Shown: one piece after another, positions 38,279-47,725 of the stretch
Numbering within the stretch: position 1 is the first letter of the stretch
Layout of the letters: every line of letters starts with the position of its first letter
Assembly (NCBI RefSeq): GCF_021602025.1
Contig: NZ_BQHW01000022.1
Coordinates: 51,375-115,374, forward strand
Reading direction: 5' to 3'
DNA from: Pseudomonas ceruminis
GTDB lineage: Bacteria > Pseudomonadota > Gammaproteobacteria > Pseudomonadales > Pseudomonadaceae
DNA length: 64,000 nt
Translations under genes and position numbers: made by a program
The notes under the pieces: generated by a model
Databases searched by the model: none
Told to the model about the DNA's origin: nothing
The model's input: the letters and a program-made list of their open reading frames with translations, nothing else

Positions 38279-40387
38279 ATGACCCAGACCCTGCACCACC
38301 GTGCCTGTCACCTGTGCGAAGCGATCTGCGGGTTGAACATCGCAGTCAACCGTGGCGATGACGGGCGTGAGCGTATCACCTCGATCAAGGGCGATCCGTT
38401 GGACCCGTTCAGCCGTGGCCATATCTGCCCCAAGGCCGTCGCCCTGCAGGACATTCAGGACGACCCGGACCGCTTGCGCCAGCCGCATCGGCGAGTCGGC
38501 AGCCAGTGGCACGCCATCGGCTGGGATGAAGCCTTTGCGCTGGCGGCCGAGAGGCTGTGGTCGATCCAGCAGGCCCATGGCCAGAACGCCATCGCCGTTT
38601 ACCAGGGCAACCCCAGCGTGCACAACTACGGCTTGATGACCCACAGCAACTATTTCCTGGGCCTGCTGAAGACGCGTAACCGCTTTTCCGCGACGTCGGT
38701 GGACCAGCTGCCCCAGCACCTGACCAGCCACCTGATGTATGGCCACGGCCTGTTGTTGCCGATTCCGGACATCGATCATACCGATTTCATGCTGATCCTC
38801 GGCGGCAACCCGCTAGCCTCCAACGGCAGCATCATGACCGTGCCGGATGTGGAAAAACGCCTGAAGGCCTTGAAGGCCCGTGGCGGGCAATTGGTGGTGG
38901 TGGACCCAAGGCGCAGCGAAACAGCGGCCATGGCCGACCGTCATTTGTTCATTCGCCCCGGTGGCGATGCCGCGTTGCTGTGCGGGCTACTCAACACCCT
39001 GTTCGACGAGGGGCTGGCGCGTGGCTCGCATCTTCCGGCCAATGGCGTAGAGCAGGTACGTGAGGCGATTGCCCCGTTCAGTGCCGAGGCGATGAGCCCC
39101 CTGTGCGGTATCGACGCTGTCAGTATTCGCCAACTGGCGCGGGACTTCGCCGCCGCCGACAAGGCTGTTTGCTATGGCCGCATGGGCGTGTCGACCCAAA
39201 CCTTCGGCACGCTTTGCCACTGGCTGGTACAAGTGATCAACCTGGTCACCGGCAACCTCGACCGCGAAGGTGGAGCGCTGTGTACCGAACCCGCCGTCGA
39301 CCTGGTAGCCAGCACTTCAGGTGGCCATTTCAATGTCTGGCAGAGCCGCGTCTCCGGCTTGCCCGAGTACGCGGGCGAGCTGCCTGTGGCGGCGTTGGCC
39401 GAGGAGATGTTGACCCCCGGCGCCGGGCAGGTACGGGCCCTGGTGACCGTTGCCGGTAACCCGGTGCTGTCCACCCCCAACGGCCGACAGCTGGATACAG
39501 CGTTGCAAGGCCTGGACTTCATGCTCAGCATCGACCTGTACATCAACGAGACCACTTGTCATGCCGACCTGATCCTGCCGTCCACTTCGGCATTGGAGAA
39601 CGACCACTACGACAGCACCTTCAACCTGCTGGCCGTGCGTAATGTCACCCGTTTCAATCGGGCGATCCTGCCCAAGCCACAAGGTGCGCTGCATGACTGG
39701 GAAATCTTTGTGGGCCTGGCCCAGGCCTTCGCCCGCCGTGCAGGGCTGGCGCTCAAGCCGACCGTGGCGCCGGCACAGATGATCGATGCGGCGCTGCGCA
39801 AGGGCCGTTATGGCGACGCGAGCAGTTGGCAGCTTTCGCTCGACACATTGGACACCCACCCGCACGGTCTTGACCTCGGCCCGTTGCGTGCAAACTTGAG
39901 TGCGCGCCTGGCCACTGTCAGCAAGGCCGTCGAGGTGGCGCCGCAGATCATCCTGGATGATTTGCGGCGACTTGCCGCGCAAGCACCGGCAGCGCCGGGG
40001 GAGCTGTTGCTGATCGGTCGCCGGCATGTGCGCAGCAACAACTCGTGGATGCACAACTTCCATCGCCTGATCAAAGGCAAGGCGCGCCATCAATTGCTGA
40101 TGCATCCACAGGACATGCGTCAGCGGCTACTGGAGGATGGCCAGCAGGTGCGCATCCGCTCACGCACGGGCACTCTCGAAGTGGAGGTGCAGGCCAGTGA
40201 AGAGATGATGCCGGGTGTGGTCAGCCTGCCGCATGGCTTTGGCCACGGCCGCCAGGGCGTGCACTTGCAAGTGGCCCAGGCCCAACCTGGCGTCAGTGCC
40301 AACGACCTGACCGATGAGCGCTTGCGAGATGCCGTGTCAGGTAACGCTGCACTCAATGGCGTGCCTGTGCACGTCGACGCCGCCTGA
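38279..40387 (+). CDS. molybdopterin-dependent oxidoreductase
   Basis: 702 residues from ATG 38279 (MTQTLHHRACHLCEAICGLN). Cys cluster CHLCEAIC..GHICPKA is the C-x2-C-x3-C-x(n)-C binding site for a [4Fe-4S] cluster of the bis-MGD family. Mo-cofactor domains follow: PSVHNYGLMTHSNYF, MLILGGNPLASNGSIMTVPD, and C-terminal HRLIKGKARHQLLMHPQD with GVVSLPHGFGHGR. No twin-arginine signal, so it is cytoplasmic. It resembles the orphan assimilatory-type branch (formate dehydrogenase/nitrate reductase-like), substrate unknown. No electron-transfer partner subunit is adjacent. Confidence 0.85.
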   Translation: MTQTLHHRACHLCEAICGLNIAVNRGDDGRERITSIKGDPLDPFSRGHICPKAVALQDIQDDPDRLRQPHRRVGSQWHAIGWDEAFALAAERLWSIQQAHGQNAIAVYQGNPSVHNYGLMTHSNYFLGLLKTRNRFSATSVDQLPQHLTSHLMYGHGLLLPIPDIDHTDFMLILGGNPLASNGSIMTVPDVEKRLKALKARGGQLVVVDPRRSETAAMADRHLFIRPGGDAALLCGLLNTLFDEGLARGSHLPANGVEQVREAIAPFSAEAMSPLCGIDAVSIRQLARDFAAADKAVCYGRMGVSTQTFGTLCHWLVQVINLVTGNLDREGGALCTEPAVDLVASTSGGHFNVWQSRVSGLPEYAGELPVAALAEEMLTPGAGQVRALVTVAGNPVLSTPNGRQLDTALQGLDFMLSIDLYINETTCHADLILPSTSALENDHYDSTFNLLAVRNVTRFNRAILPKPQGALHDWEIFVGLAQAFARRAGLALKPTVAPAQMIDAALRKGRYGDASSWQLSLDTLDTHPHGLDLGPLRANLSARLATVSKAVEVAPQIILDDLRRLAAQAPAAPGELLLIGRRHVRSNNSWMHNFHRLIKGKARHQLLMHPQDMRQRLLEDGQQVRIRSRTGTLEVEVQASEEMMPGVVSLPHGFGHGRQGVHLQVAQAQPGVSANDLTDERLRDAVSGNAALNGVPVHVDAA

Positions 40388-40478
40388 GCAACGGCAAGGC
40401 CGAGCACGGCGCTCGGCTTTCCGATACAATGCGTCACCGTGCCGACGACTACGTCGGAAAGTTCAGCCGAGGTGCTAC

Positions 40479-40814
40479 ATGGATATCATCGAAACGATCA
40501 AAGAGCAGATTGCCAACAACACCATTCTGCTTTACATGAAAGGCTCGCCGAATGCCCCGCAGTGTGGCTTCTCGTCCCGTGCCTCGCAGGCCGTCATGCA
40601 GTGCGGCGAGAAGTTCGCCTACGTCGACATCCTGCAGAACCCGGAAATCCGCGCCAACCTGCCCAAATACGCCAACTGGCCGACCTTCCCGCAACTGTGG
40701 GTCGCCGGTGAACTGGTCGGCGGTAGCGACATCGTCCTCGAAATGTTCGAGAAGGGTGAGCTGCAGACCCTGATCAAGGAAGCCGCCGCCAAGGCCAAGG
40801 CTTCCGAAGCCTGA
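40479..40814 (+). CDS. grxD: GrxD, monothiol CGFS glutaredoxin
   Basis: 111 residues. The CGFS active site is at Cys29 (SPNAPQCGFSSRASQ), with the glutathione-binding WPTFPQLWV and GGSDIVLEMFEKGEL. CGFS glutaredoxins bind a [2Fe-2S] cluster with BolA partners and deliver clusters in iron homeostasis. The neighbouring bfr and bfd fit this role. GAGG eight bases before the ATG supports the start. Confidence 0.96.
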   Translation: MDIIETIKEQIANNTILLYMKGSPNAPQCGFSSRASQAVMQCGEKFAYVDILQNPEIRANLPKYANWPTFPQLWVAGELVGGSDIVLEMFEKGELQTLIKEAAAKAKASEA

Positions 40815-40827
40815 TTTTCTGGCAGGC

Positions 40828-40860
40828 AATAAAAAACCCGCTCAAGGCGGGTTTTTTATT
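40828..40860. terminator. bidirectional terminator between grxD and bfr
   Basis: A-run (40831-40836), stem CCCGC/GCGGG (40837-40841 and 40847-40851) and T-run (40852-40857) between convergent grxD and bfr. U-tracts on both strands make it bidirectional. Confidence 0.9.
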
Positions 40861-40871
40861 GCCTGCGAAAA

Positions 40872-41345
40872 TTACTCTTCGCCCATCTGCGACTGCAGGT
40901 AGTTCTCGATGGTGATCTTGTCGATGAGGCTCAATTGGGTTTCCAGCCAGTCAATGTGCTCTTCCTCGGATTCGAGGATGTCTTCGAGCAGATCACGCGA
41001 GCCGAAGTCGCCGACGGTTTCGCAGTGGGCAATAGCGGCTTTGAGATCGATCAGGCCTTTCTGTTCGATCTTCAGGTCACACTCGAGCATTTCCTTGGTG
41101 TGCTCACCGATCAGCAGCTTGCCCAGGTCCTGCACGTTGGGGATGCCTTCGAGGAAAAGAATACGCTTGATCAGTTTGTCAGCGTGCTTCATCTCGTCGA
41201 TGGATTCCTTGTACTCGTGCTTGCCGAGTTTGTTCAGACCCCAATCTTCGTACATGCGTGCGTGCAGGAAGTACTGGTTGATCGCGACCAGCTCGTTTCC
41301 GAGGATCTTGTTGAGATGCTGGATGACGCTTACGTCGCCTTTCAT
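40872..41345 (-). CDS. bfr: bacterioferritin
   Basis: 157 residues, typical 24-mer subunit. Ferroxidase ligands Glu18, Glu51, His54 and Glu94 are present, and Met52 for the interface haem (DEMKHADK). The protein stores iron as ferric mineral. Adjacent bfd encodes the ferredoxin that helps release it. This looks like the BfrB type of pseudomonads. The 201-bp gap upstream contains an AT-rich run with hexamers resembling Fur repeats (41441-41458), but the match is weak. Confidence 0.96.
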   Translation of the reverse strand: MKGDVSVIQHLNKILGNELVAINQYFLHARMYEDWGLNKLGKHEYKESIDEMKHADKLIKRILFLEGIPNVQDLGKLLIGEHTKEMLECDLKIEQKGLIDLKAAIAHCETVGDFGSRDLLEDILESEEEHIDWLETQLSLIDKITIENYLQSQMGEE

Positions 41346-41503
41346 TGCGGGTTCCTGCCCTGTAGAAGTGTGCCAATACAGGGAAGTTTGAGCCCGATAC
41401 TAAGGGCTGTCAAACCTAAGTTCTTGAATAATAAGTGAAAATTAATAGGAATAAGAATGTTTGTGAACCGCGTTGGAGCGCTAACTTATTGAATTCTAGG
41501 CAT

Positions 41504-41527
41504 AAAAAAACCGGACGCGAGGTCCGG
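41504..41527 (-). terminator. terminator after bfd
   Basis: On the minus strand CCGGAC, loop CTCGC, GTCCGG is followed by seven Ts (41504-41510). It ends bfd transcription before bfr. Confidence 0.88.
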
Positions 41528-41546
41528 CTCTTTAAATTCGGCATTA

Positions 41547-41768
41547 TCAAGCGGCAGTAAATTCTACCGGATAGGGCAGGGCGGCTTGCTGACTCACCTG
41601 AAGCTCAGTGAGGGTTTCACGGACCACCTGCTTGGCCAGGCAGGCACATTTACCACACTGGCTGGCGACATTGGTCGCGGTTCGAACTTCCTTGTAGCTG
41701 CAGCATCCTTCATAGATCGCATCGCGGATCTGTCCGTCGGTCACGCCGACACATAGACACACATACAT
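41547..41768 (-). CDS. bfd: Bfd, bacterioferritin-associated ferredoxin
   Basis: 73 residues. Cys4, Cys6, Cys38 and Cys41 (MYVCLCVGVTDGQIRDAI; ASQCGKCACLAK) bind the [2Fe-2S] cluster of the BFD domain. Bfd binds BfrB and supplies electrons so that stored iron is released under iron starvation. A Fur-box sequence lies 40 bp upstream of the ATG, fitting derepression when iron is low. Confidence 0.96.
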   Translation of the reverse strand: MYVCLCVGVTDGQIRDAIYEGCCSYKEVRTATNVASQCGKCACLAKQVVRETLTELQVSQQAALPYPVEFTAA

Positions 41769-41807
41769 AAAGTCGGACCATCGCTGGTTGAGTCGATGGG
41801 TTGGAGA

Positions 41808-41826
41808 GTAATGGTAATGAGAATGC
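41808..41826 (-). promoter_or_regulatory. Fur box upstream of bfd
   Basis: GTAATGGTAATGAGAATGC consists of three imperfect NATWAT-type hexamers (TAATGG, TAATGA, GAATGC) in tandem, the classic Fur-array arrangement. It lies 40-58 bp upstream of the bfd start. Confidence 0.72.
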
Positions 41827-41982
41827 TTGTCAAAACACTTCGTCAGAGGGCCGTGCTTGAGCGACCGGCGGTTGGATTCGGCCTGTCATGAGAAGCCGTG
41901 TATGATGGTCGGCCTTTGTTGGATGTCGGGCAAGCCCGCCTTGGCCTGGCAAACGGTTCTTCACCCTCATCAGGAGATTACA

Positions 41983-42585
41983 ATGAGCGTACTCGTTGGC
42001 AAACAAGCCCCCGACTTCACCGTGCCGGCTGTGCTGGGCAACGGCGAAATCGTCGACAGCTTCAACCTGGCTTCGGCCATCAAGGGCAAGTACGGCCTGG
42101 TGTTCTTCTACCCATTGGACTTCACCTTCGTCTGCCCGTCCGAGCTGATCGCCCTGGACAACCGCATCCCTGACTTCCAGGCCCGCAACGTTGAAGTGAT
42201 CGGTGTGTCGATCGACTCGCACTTCACCCACAACGCCTGGCGTAACACGCCGGTCAACAACGGCGGTATCGGCCAGGTCAAGTACACCCTGGCGGCCGAC
42301 ATCACTCACGAAATCTGCAAGGCCTACGACGTTGAGTCCGAAGGCGGTGTGGCCTTCCGTGGCGCCTTCCTGATCGACACCAACGGTGTGGTTCGCTCGC
42401 AGATCGTCAATGACCTGCCACTGGGCCGCAACATGGACGAGCTGCTGCGTCTGGTCGATGCCCTGCAATTCCACGAAGAGCACGGCGAAGTCTGCCCGGC
42501 CAACTGGAAAAAAGGCGACAAGGGCATGAACGCTTCGCCAGAAGGCGTTGCTGCATACCTGAGCGAGAACGCTGGCAAGCTGTAA
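41983..42585 (+). CDS. typical 2-Cys peroxiredoxin
   Basis: 200 residues from ATG 41983 with AGGAG eight bases upstream; the open frame starting at 41827 has no support. Peroxidatic Cys51 lies in DFTFVCPSE and resolving Cys171 in EVCPANW. AhpC/Prx1-type enzymes reduce peroxides with thioredoxin or AhpF. Placed next to iron storage genes, consistent with limiting Fenton chemistry. Confidence 0.95.
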   Translation: MSVLVGKQAPDFTVPAVLGNGEIVDSFNLASAIKGKYGLVFFYPLDFTFVCPSELIALDNRIPDFQARNVEVIGVSIDSHFTHNAWRNTPVNNGGIGQVKYTLAADITHEICKAYDVESEGGVAFRGAFLIDTNGVVRSQIVNDLPLGRNMDELLRLVDALQFHEEHGEVCPANWKKGDKGMNASPEGVAAYLSENAGKL

Positions 42586-42598
42586 TTGCCAAGCGCAT

Positions 42599-42629
42599 AA
42601 AAAAACCGGCCTTGGTGGCCGGTTTTTTT
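42599..42629. terminator. bidirectional terminator between peroxiredoxin and rnt
   Basis: A-run, stem CCGGCC (42606-42611) with GGCCGG (42617-42622), loop TTGGT, then seven Ts. It serves both convergent genes. Confidence 0.92.
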
Positions 42630-42669
42630 ATGCCTGGAATCCAAGGGCTCCAGTGAGGAGGGCCTCGAC

Positions 42670-43344
42670 TCAGTCGTTGAAGTCGCGCCAGCCGCCCATT
42701 TCCTTCCAGCGGTTGACGATGCCGCAGAACAGCTCGGCAGTCTTCTCGGTGTCGTAACGCGCCGAATGCGCCTCACGCCCATCGAAGTCGATGTCGGCGC
42801 TCTGGCAGGCGCGTGCCAGCACGGTCTGGCCGTACGCCAGGCCAGCCAGGGTGGCCGTGTCGAAGCTCGAGAAGGGGTGGAACGGGTTGCGCTTGAGGTC
42901 GTTGCGCGCCACCGCCGCATTGAGGAACCCGAGGTCGAAGCTGCTGTTGTGGCCGACCAGAATCGCCCGTTTGCAGCCGTTGGCCTTGAGCGCCTTGCGT
43001 ACGCCACGGAAGATATCGGTCAGCGCGCTTTCTTCACTCACCGCCATGCGCAGAGGGTGATCCAGCTTGATACCGGTGAACTCCAGGGCAGCAGCTTCGA
43101 TGTTGGCGCCTTCGAACGGCTCGACCCGGTAGAAATACGTGTGTTCGGGGAACAGGAAGCCTTTCTCGTCCATGCCGATGGTGACCGCGGCAATTTCCAG
43201 CAGGGCGTCGGTGGCGCTGTTGAAGCCGCCCGTTTCGACATCGATCACTACCGGCAGGTAGCCCCGGAAGCGCTCGGCCATTGGGTGGCGCGAGCCGCTA
43301 CCGGGCTGGTTGTCCTGGTCGTCTTCGTAAAGATCTTCGCTCAC
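42670..43344 (-). CDS. rnt: RNase T
   Basis: 224 residues. DEDD exonuclease motifs: Exo[21 protein letters not shown], Exo[15 protein letters not shown], Exo[18 protein letters not shown]. RNase T trims 3' ends of tRNA and stable RNAs. Its ATG overlaps the pyrC stop by 4 bp, so it is translated after pyrC. Confidence 0.96.
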   Translation of the reverse strand: MSEDLYEDDQDNQPGSGSRHPMAERFRGYLPVVIDVETGGFNSATDALLEIAAVTIGMDEKGFLFPEHTYFYRVEPFEGANIEAAALEFTGIKLDHPLRMAVSEESALTDIFRGVRKALKANGCKRAILVGHNSSFDLGFLNAAVARNDLKRNPFHPFSSFDTATLAGLAYGQTVLARACQSADIDFDGREAHSARYDTEKTAELFCGIVNRWKEMGGWRDFND

Positions 43345-44387
43345 GCGTTGTCCTCCAGCAGGCGCCAGCGCAGTTGCTCACCCGCACGCAGCGGGATCAC
43401 GGTCTGCTCGCCAAACGGCAGGCTCTCTGGGGCGGTCCATGCTTCGCGGACCAGCGTGATGGTGTCGGTGTTGGCTGGCAGGCCATAGAAAGCCGGACCG
43501 TGCAGGCTGGCGAAGCCTTCAAGCTTGTCCAGCGCATTGCGCTGTTCGAAGGCCTCGGCGTACATCTCGATGGCCGCGTAAGCGGTGTAGCAGCCGGCAC
43601 AACCGCAAGCCGCTTCCTTGGCATGACGGGCATGGGGGGCCGAGTCGGTGCCAAGGAAAAACTTCGGGTTACCACGGGTGGCCGCATCCAGCAACGCCAC
43701 CTGATGGGTGTTGCGCTTGAGGATCGGCAGGCAGTAGAAATGCGGGCGAATGCCGCCAACCAGCATGTGGTTGCGGTTGTACAGCAGGTGTTGTGCGGTG
43801 ATGGTCGCACCGACGTTGGCCGGGGCCTCGGTGACGAACTGTGCGGCATCGGCGGTAGTGATGTGCTCGAACACCACTTTCAGCGTTGGGAACCGTTCAA
43901 CCAGGCGGCGCATGTGCTCGTCGATAAAGCGTTTCTCGCGGTCGAACACGTCGATCTCGCTGCGGGTCACTTCGCCATGCACCAGCAATGGCATACCGAC
44001 TTCCGCCAGGGCCTCGATAGCCGGGAAGATGTTGTCGATGCTGGTGACGCCCGAGTCGGAATTGGTGGTGGCGCCGGCCGGGTACAGCTTGGCGGCGTAC
44101 ACGATGCCGCTGGCTTTGGCCGCGCGGATGTCCTCGGGGCTGGTGCGGTCGGTGAGGTACAGCACCATCAGCGGCTCGAAGTGGCTGCCGGCCGGGCGGG
44201 CGGCAAGGATGCGCTCGCGGTAGGCGCCAGCTTCGTCGGCGTTGCGTACCGGTGGAACCAGGTTGGGCATGATGATGGCACGGGCGAAGGTACGCGCCAC
44301 ATCGCCAACGGTGTGGGGCAGGACGGCACCATCGCGCAGATGGATGTGCCAGTCGTCGGGACGCAGGAGGGTCAGGCGATCGGACAT
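43341..44387 (-). CDS. pyrC: PyrC, class II dihydroorotase
   Basis: 348 residues. Zinc ligands in [10 protein letters not shown], carbamylated Lys in [16 protein letters not shown], His in LLVHGEV and VFEHIT, and the [11 protein letters not shown] motif. It catalyses ring closure of carbamoyl aspartate in pyrimidine synthesis. Start ATG 44385-44387. The 130-bp gap to divergent motY carries both promoters. Confidence 0.96.
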   Translation of the reverse strand: MSDRLTLLRPDDWHIHLRDGAVLPHTVGDVARTFARAIIMPNLVPPVRNADEAGAYRERILAARPAGSHFEPLMVLYLTDRTSPEDIRAAKASGIVYAAKLYPAGATTNSDSGVTSIDNIFPAIEALAEVGMPLLVHGEVTRSEIDVFDREKRFIDEHMRRLVERFPTLKVVFEHITTADAAQFVTEAPANVGATITAQHLLYNRNHMLVGGIRPHFYCLPILKRNTHQVALLDAATRGNPKFFLGTDSAPHARHAKEAACGCAGCYTAYAAIEMYAEAFEQRNALDKLEGFASLHGPAFYGLPANTDTITLVREAWTAPESLPFGEQTVIPLRAGEQLRWRLLEDNA

Positions 44388-44517
44388 TGGGGATTCCAGG
44401 CGGGTCGAACTCAGGCCCCAATGCTACCGGAAAACCCCGATTCGAGCACGGCTATCAAGTTTTCCAGTCTGCGTCCGATAGCCTGCTGGTAAGCCGTCAA
44501 AATTAGTGGAGCCGCCC

Positions 44518-45474
44518 GTGCGCCAGCGTTACCTAGCCCTGTTGACCCTGCTCACCAGCTTGCCAGCCGGTGCATTGACCTTCCAGACCCGCATGGAAAA
44601 CATTGCCTGGAAAGTCGAGGGTGACCAGTTCGAATGCCGCCTTGTCCAGCCCATCGACGGGTTCGGCAGCGGTGAGTTCGTGCGTCGGGCAGGTGAGCAG
44701 CCGGTATTCCAGCTACGTTCGGACAGTAATCTGCTGGGCGCAGGCACGGCCACGTTGCTGGCCGCTGCCGCGCCCTGGCAGCCGGGGCGTGCGGATATCA
44801 ACCTGGGTGCGGTGCGCCTGGCGCGCAGCGGCGTACTGTTCAGTTCATCGCAAGGCCAGGCCAGCCGCCTGATCAATGGGCTGCTCGATGGCCGCAGCAC
44901 CGTGGTGCGCAGTTACACCGGCGAGGCCGGGCGCCCAATGGAGGTCCGCGTACTGCCCGTGAGCTTTGCCAAGGCCTACAGCGATTACCAGGTATGTACC
45001 GGCAAGATGCTGGCGATGAACTACGATCAGGTGCGCCAGACCCAGGTCGGTTTCCCCGGGGGAGGCATCGATCTGGATGCATCGGCCCGAGCACGGCTGG
45101 ATGTGATTCTGGACTACCTGAAGGCAGACCCGACGGTCAATCACATCGAGCTCAATGGACACTCTGACAACAGTGGCAATCGCCTGACCAACCGTGATAC
45201 CTCGCGGCGCCGGGCGCTGGCGGTTGCCGACTACCTGAAGGCGCACGGTGTACCGCAAGCGCAGATCACTGTGCGCTTTCATGGCGAACGCTACCCGCTG
45301 GTGAAGAACAACAGCCCCGCCAACCGCGCACGCAACCGCCGTGTCAACATCGAGCTGGACCGTGTCGCGCCGGTCGAGCAACCGGCACCCCAGCCGGCGC
45401 AAGCCCCGGCCCCCACTCCAGCAGCGGTCGCCCCGGCCCCTGCAGCGAGCACCTCCGCCGCGAAGCCGTCCTGA
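44518..45474 (+). CDS. motY: MotY, OmpA-family flagellar stator-associated protein
   Basis: 318 residues from GTG 44518 with GGAG six bases upstream; an earlier in-frame GTG at 44506 lacks a ribosome site. Signal peptide (about [17 protein letters not shown]), an N-terminal MotY-specific domain ([19 protein letters not shown]), and an OmpA/MotB peptidoglycan-binding domain ([23 protein letters not shown]). MotY forms the T-ring around the motor and anchors MotAB/CD stators. A Pro/Ala-rich tail of about 40 residues ends the protein. Lies between pyrC and argG, the same order as P. aeruginosa motY. Confidence 0.88.
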   Translation: MRQRYLALLTLLTSLPAGALTFQTRMENIAWKVEGDQFECRLVQPIDGFGSGEFVRRAGEQPVFQLRSDSNLLGAGTATLLAAAAPWQPGRADINLGAVRLARSGVLFSSSQGQASRLINGLLDGRSTVVRSYTGEAGRPMEVRVLPVSFAKAYSDYQVCTGKMLAMNYDQVRQTQVGFPGGGIDLDASARARLDVILDYLKADPTVNHIELNGHSDNSGNRLTNRDTSRRRALAVADYLKAHGVPQAQITVRFHGERYPLVKNNSPANRARNRRVNIELDRVAPVEQPAPQPAQAPAPTPAAVAPAPAASTSAAKPS

Positions 45475-45602
45475 GTGCGACAGGGCGTCGCGCCCTCGAC
45501 AGTTACTGTCGCTTTGTCGTCAGAAGCTGTCGCCCCACTGTAAATTTATCCGCAACGCCGGTAGAATCGGGCCTTTTCCGTACAACCCCGTGGAGTGATG
45601 GC

Positions 45603-46820
45603 ATGGCGGACGTAAAAAAGGTCGTACTGGCGTATTCCGGCGGCCTTGATACTTCGGTGATTCTCAAGTGGCTGCAGGATACTTACAACTGCGAAGTGGT
45701 TACCTTCACCGCTGACCTGGGTCAGGGCGAAGAGGTTGAACCTGCTCGCGCCAAGGCCCAGGCAATGGGCGTCAAAGAGATCTACATCGACGACCTGCGC
45801 GAAGAGTTCGTGCGTGATTTCGTCTTCCCGATGTTCCGCGCCAACACCGTTTACGAAGGCGAGTACCTGCTGGGTACGTCCATCGCCCGTCCGCTGATCG
45901 CCAAACGCCTGATCGAAATCGCCAACGAAACTGGCGCCGATGCCATTTCCCACGGTGCCACCGGCAAAGGCAACGATCAGGTACGTTTCGAGCTGGGTGC
46001 CTACGCGCTCAAGCCAGGCGTCAAGGTCATCGCCCCTTGGCGCGAGTGGGACCTGCTGTCCCGCGAGAAGCTGATGGACTACGCCGAGAAGCACGGCATC
46101 CCGATCGAGCGCCATGGCAAGAAGAAGTCGCCGTACTCGATGGACGCCAACCTGCTGCACATCTCCTACGAAGGTGGTGTCCTGGAAGACACCTGGACCG
46201 AGCACGAGGAAGACATGTGGCGCTGGAGCGTCTCGCCGGAAAACGCACCGGACCAGGCAACCTACATCGAACTTACCTACCGTAATGGCGACATCGTTGC
46301 CATCGACGGCGTCGAGAAGACCCCCGCCACGGTGCTGGCCGACCTGAACCGCATCGGGGGTGCCAACGGCATTGGTCGTCTGGATATCGTCGAGAACCGT
46401 TACGTGGGCATGAAGTCGCGCGGCTGCTACGAGACTCCGGGCGGCACCATCATGCTCAAGGCGCACCGTGCCATCGAGTCGATCACCCTGGACCGTGAAG
46501 TCGCTCACCTCAAAGACGAGCTGATGCCCAAGTACGCCAGCCTGATCTACACCGGCTACTGGTGGAGCCCGGAGCGTCTCATGCTGCAGAAGATGATCGA
46601 CGCTTCGCAGGTCAACGTGAATGGTGTTGTGCGCCTGAAGCTGTACAAGGGTAACGTTATCGTGGTCGGCCGCAAGTCGGACGACTCGCTGTTCGATGCC
46701 AACATTGCGACTTTCGAGGAAGACGGCGGCGCCTACAACCAGGCTGACGCTGCGGGCTTTATCAAGCTCAATGCCCTGCGTATGCGCATTGCTGCCAACA
46801 AGGGCCGCGGGTTGCTCTAA
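45603..46820 (+). CDS. argG: ArgG, argininosuccinate synthase
   Basis: 405 residues. P-loop of the PP-loop family [19 protein letters not shown], citrulline site [19 protein letters not shown], and [15 protein letters not shown]. It joins citrulline and aspartate using ATP in arginine synthesis. TGGAG in the leader lies close to the ATG. Ends at a strong terminator. Confidence 0.97.
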   Translation: MADVKKVVLAYSGGLDTSVILKWLQDTYNCEVVTFTADLGQGEEVEPARAKAQAMGVKEIYIDDLREEFVRDFVFPMFRANTVYEGEYLLGTSIARPLIAKRLIEIANETGADAISHGATGKGNDQVRFELGAYALKPGVKVIAPWREWDLLSREKLMDYAEKHGIPIERHGKKKSPYSMDANLLHISYEGGVLEDTWTEHEEDMWRWSVSPENAPDQATYIELTYRNGDIVAIDGVEKTPATVLADLNRIGGANGIGRLDIVENRYVGMKSRGCYETPGGTIMLKAHRAIESITLDREVAHLKDELMPKYASLIYTGYWWSPERLMLQKMIDASQVNVNGVVRLKLYKGNVIVVGRKSDDSLFDANIATFEEDGGAYNQADAAGFIKLNALRMRIAANKGRGLL

Positions 46821-46846
46821 GCTTCCCCCAAACGCATTGTCAAAGA

Positions 46847-46870
46847 CCCCGGCTCAGGCCGGGGTTTTTT
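46847..46870 (+). terminator. argG terminator
   Basis: CCCCGGC (46847-46853), loop TCAG, GCCGGGG (46858-46864), then six Ts. Classic intrinsic terminator. Confidence 0.93.
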
Positions 46871-46889
46871 GCATCTGGAGCGTAACTGT

Positions 46890-47396
46890 TCAGTTCATGA
46901 GCGCCGTAGCGTTATGCGGAAGTTCACTGACCGACAGGCGAAAGCACTGGTGCTTGTTCAGGTCGCAATATAGCCAGGCACTTCCGATTACTTGCGGTTG
47001 TGCAAGTGTGCGCAATAGATGCTGCTCAATTATCTTCTGCGCATCCGGGCCACAAAGCATTATGGTTACTGGCTCTGAGGCGTTACGAGGCTGTATGAGC
47101 CGGCTTTCGGTGTTCGCCTGCTGGGGCGGGGAAAACGCCAACGTTTCAGTTAACAACGGGGCTTGAGTGGGGTCATCCTTGGCGGCGTCGTCGGGTTTAT
47201 ACAAAGAGCGATAGTTGAAGTTCAGTGTCAGGAAGAACAAGGCTGTCAAAAAAAAGGGAAAACCGACCAGAAACCAAGTATAGAGACTCTGGCTTTCTTC
47301 GCTGAGAAAAGGGAGGGTTGCCAGGGCAGAGGACTCGATGATGCCGGCAAATATCGCGATGATCGTCAGCGGAGCTACGGGTTGGGGTGCGGGCAT
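46890..47396 (-). CDS. hypothetical inner-membrane protein
   Basis: 168 residues from ATG 47394-47396 (MPAPQPVAPLTIIAIFAGII) with AGGAGG eight bases upstream. Two membrane spans at about residues 10-28 and 37-58, then a soluble C-terminal half of about 110 residues. This tail has no family I recognise (LLRTLAQPQVIGSAWLYCDL; CFRLSVSELPHNATALMN). Convergent with argG. Confidence 0.72.
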   Translation of the reverse strand: MPAPQPVAPLTIIAIFAGIIESSALATLPFLSEESQSLYTWFLVGFPFFLTALFFLTLNFNYRSLYKPDDAAKDDPTQAPLLTETLAFSPPQQANTESRLIQPRNASEPVTIMLCGPDAQKIIEQHLLRTLAQPQVIGSAWLYCDLNKHQCFRLSVSELPHNATALMN

Positions 47397-47594
47397 GGTG
47401 GCGGCCTCCTGCGTTTTTCCTATCAATACCCTACGGTACACCTCAACTAAATAATGGATTTTTTCCGCAATGGGAACTTGATCCCGGCAGGGTGGGGCGT
47501 GGCACTGTCAGGGCGGCATACAATGGCCGAGCGGCACGTGCGCTCGATAGCGCGTTGAATTTAATTTTATTTCAGCGCTGGTAAGTTGTTTTTG

Positions 47595-47608
47595 TAGGAT
47601 ATTTCCTA
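47595..47608 (+). promoter_or_regulatory. inverted heptamers TAGGATA/TTTCCTA, BvgA-like
   Basis: TAGGATATTTCCTA is an inverted repeat of the heptamer TTTCCTA, similar to BvgA recognition heptamers, 118 bp upstream of a BvgA/NarL-type response regulator. The rest of the 329-bp gap 47397-47725 is AT-rich without a recognised promoter. A short stem GCGCT/AGCGC at 47540-47553 precedes a T-rich stretch. Confidence 0.5.
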
Positions 47609-47725
47609 GATCGATGTAAGTCCCATCTATTCAGGCATTCTTGCTAAAAATTGACACGCCACTGAGTGCTCGGCTCGGTTATGGTGACACGTCGTCAAAG
47701 CAAATAATGAATGAATGGATATCGC

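Noticed and set aside
41441-41458. Fur-like hexamers upstream of bfr
   Set aside because: AT-rich background makes the match weak, and it lacks the palindromic core seen upstream of bfd.
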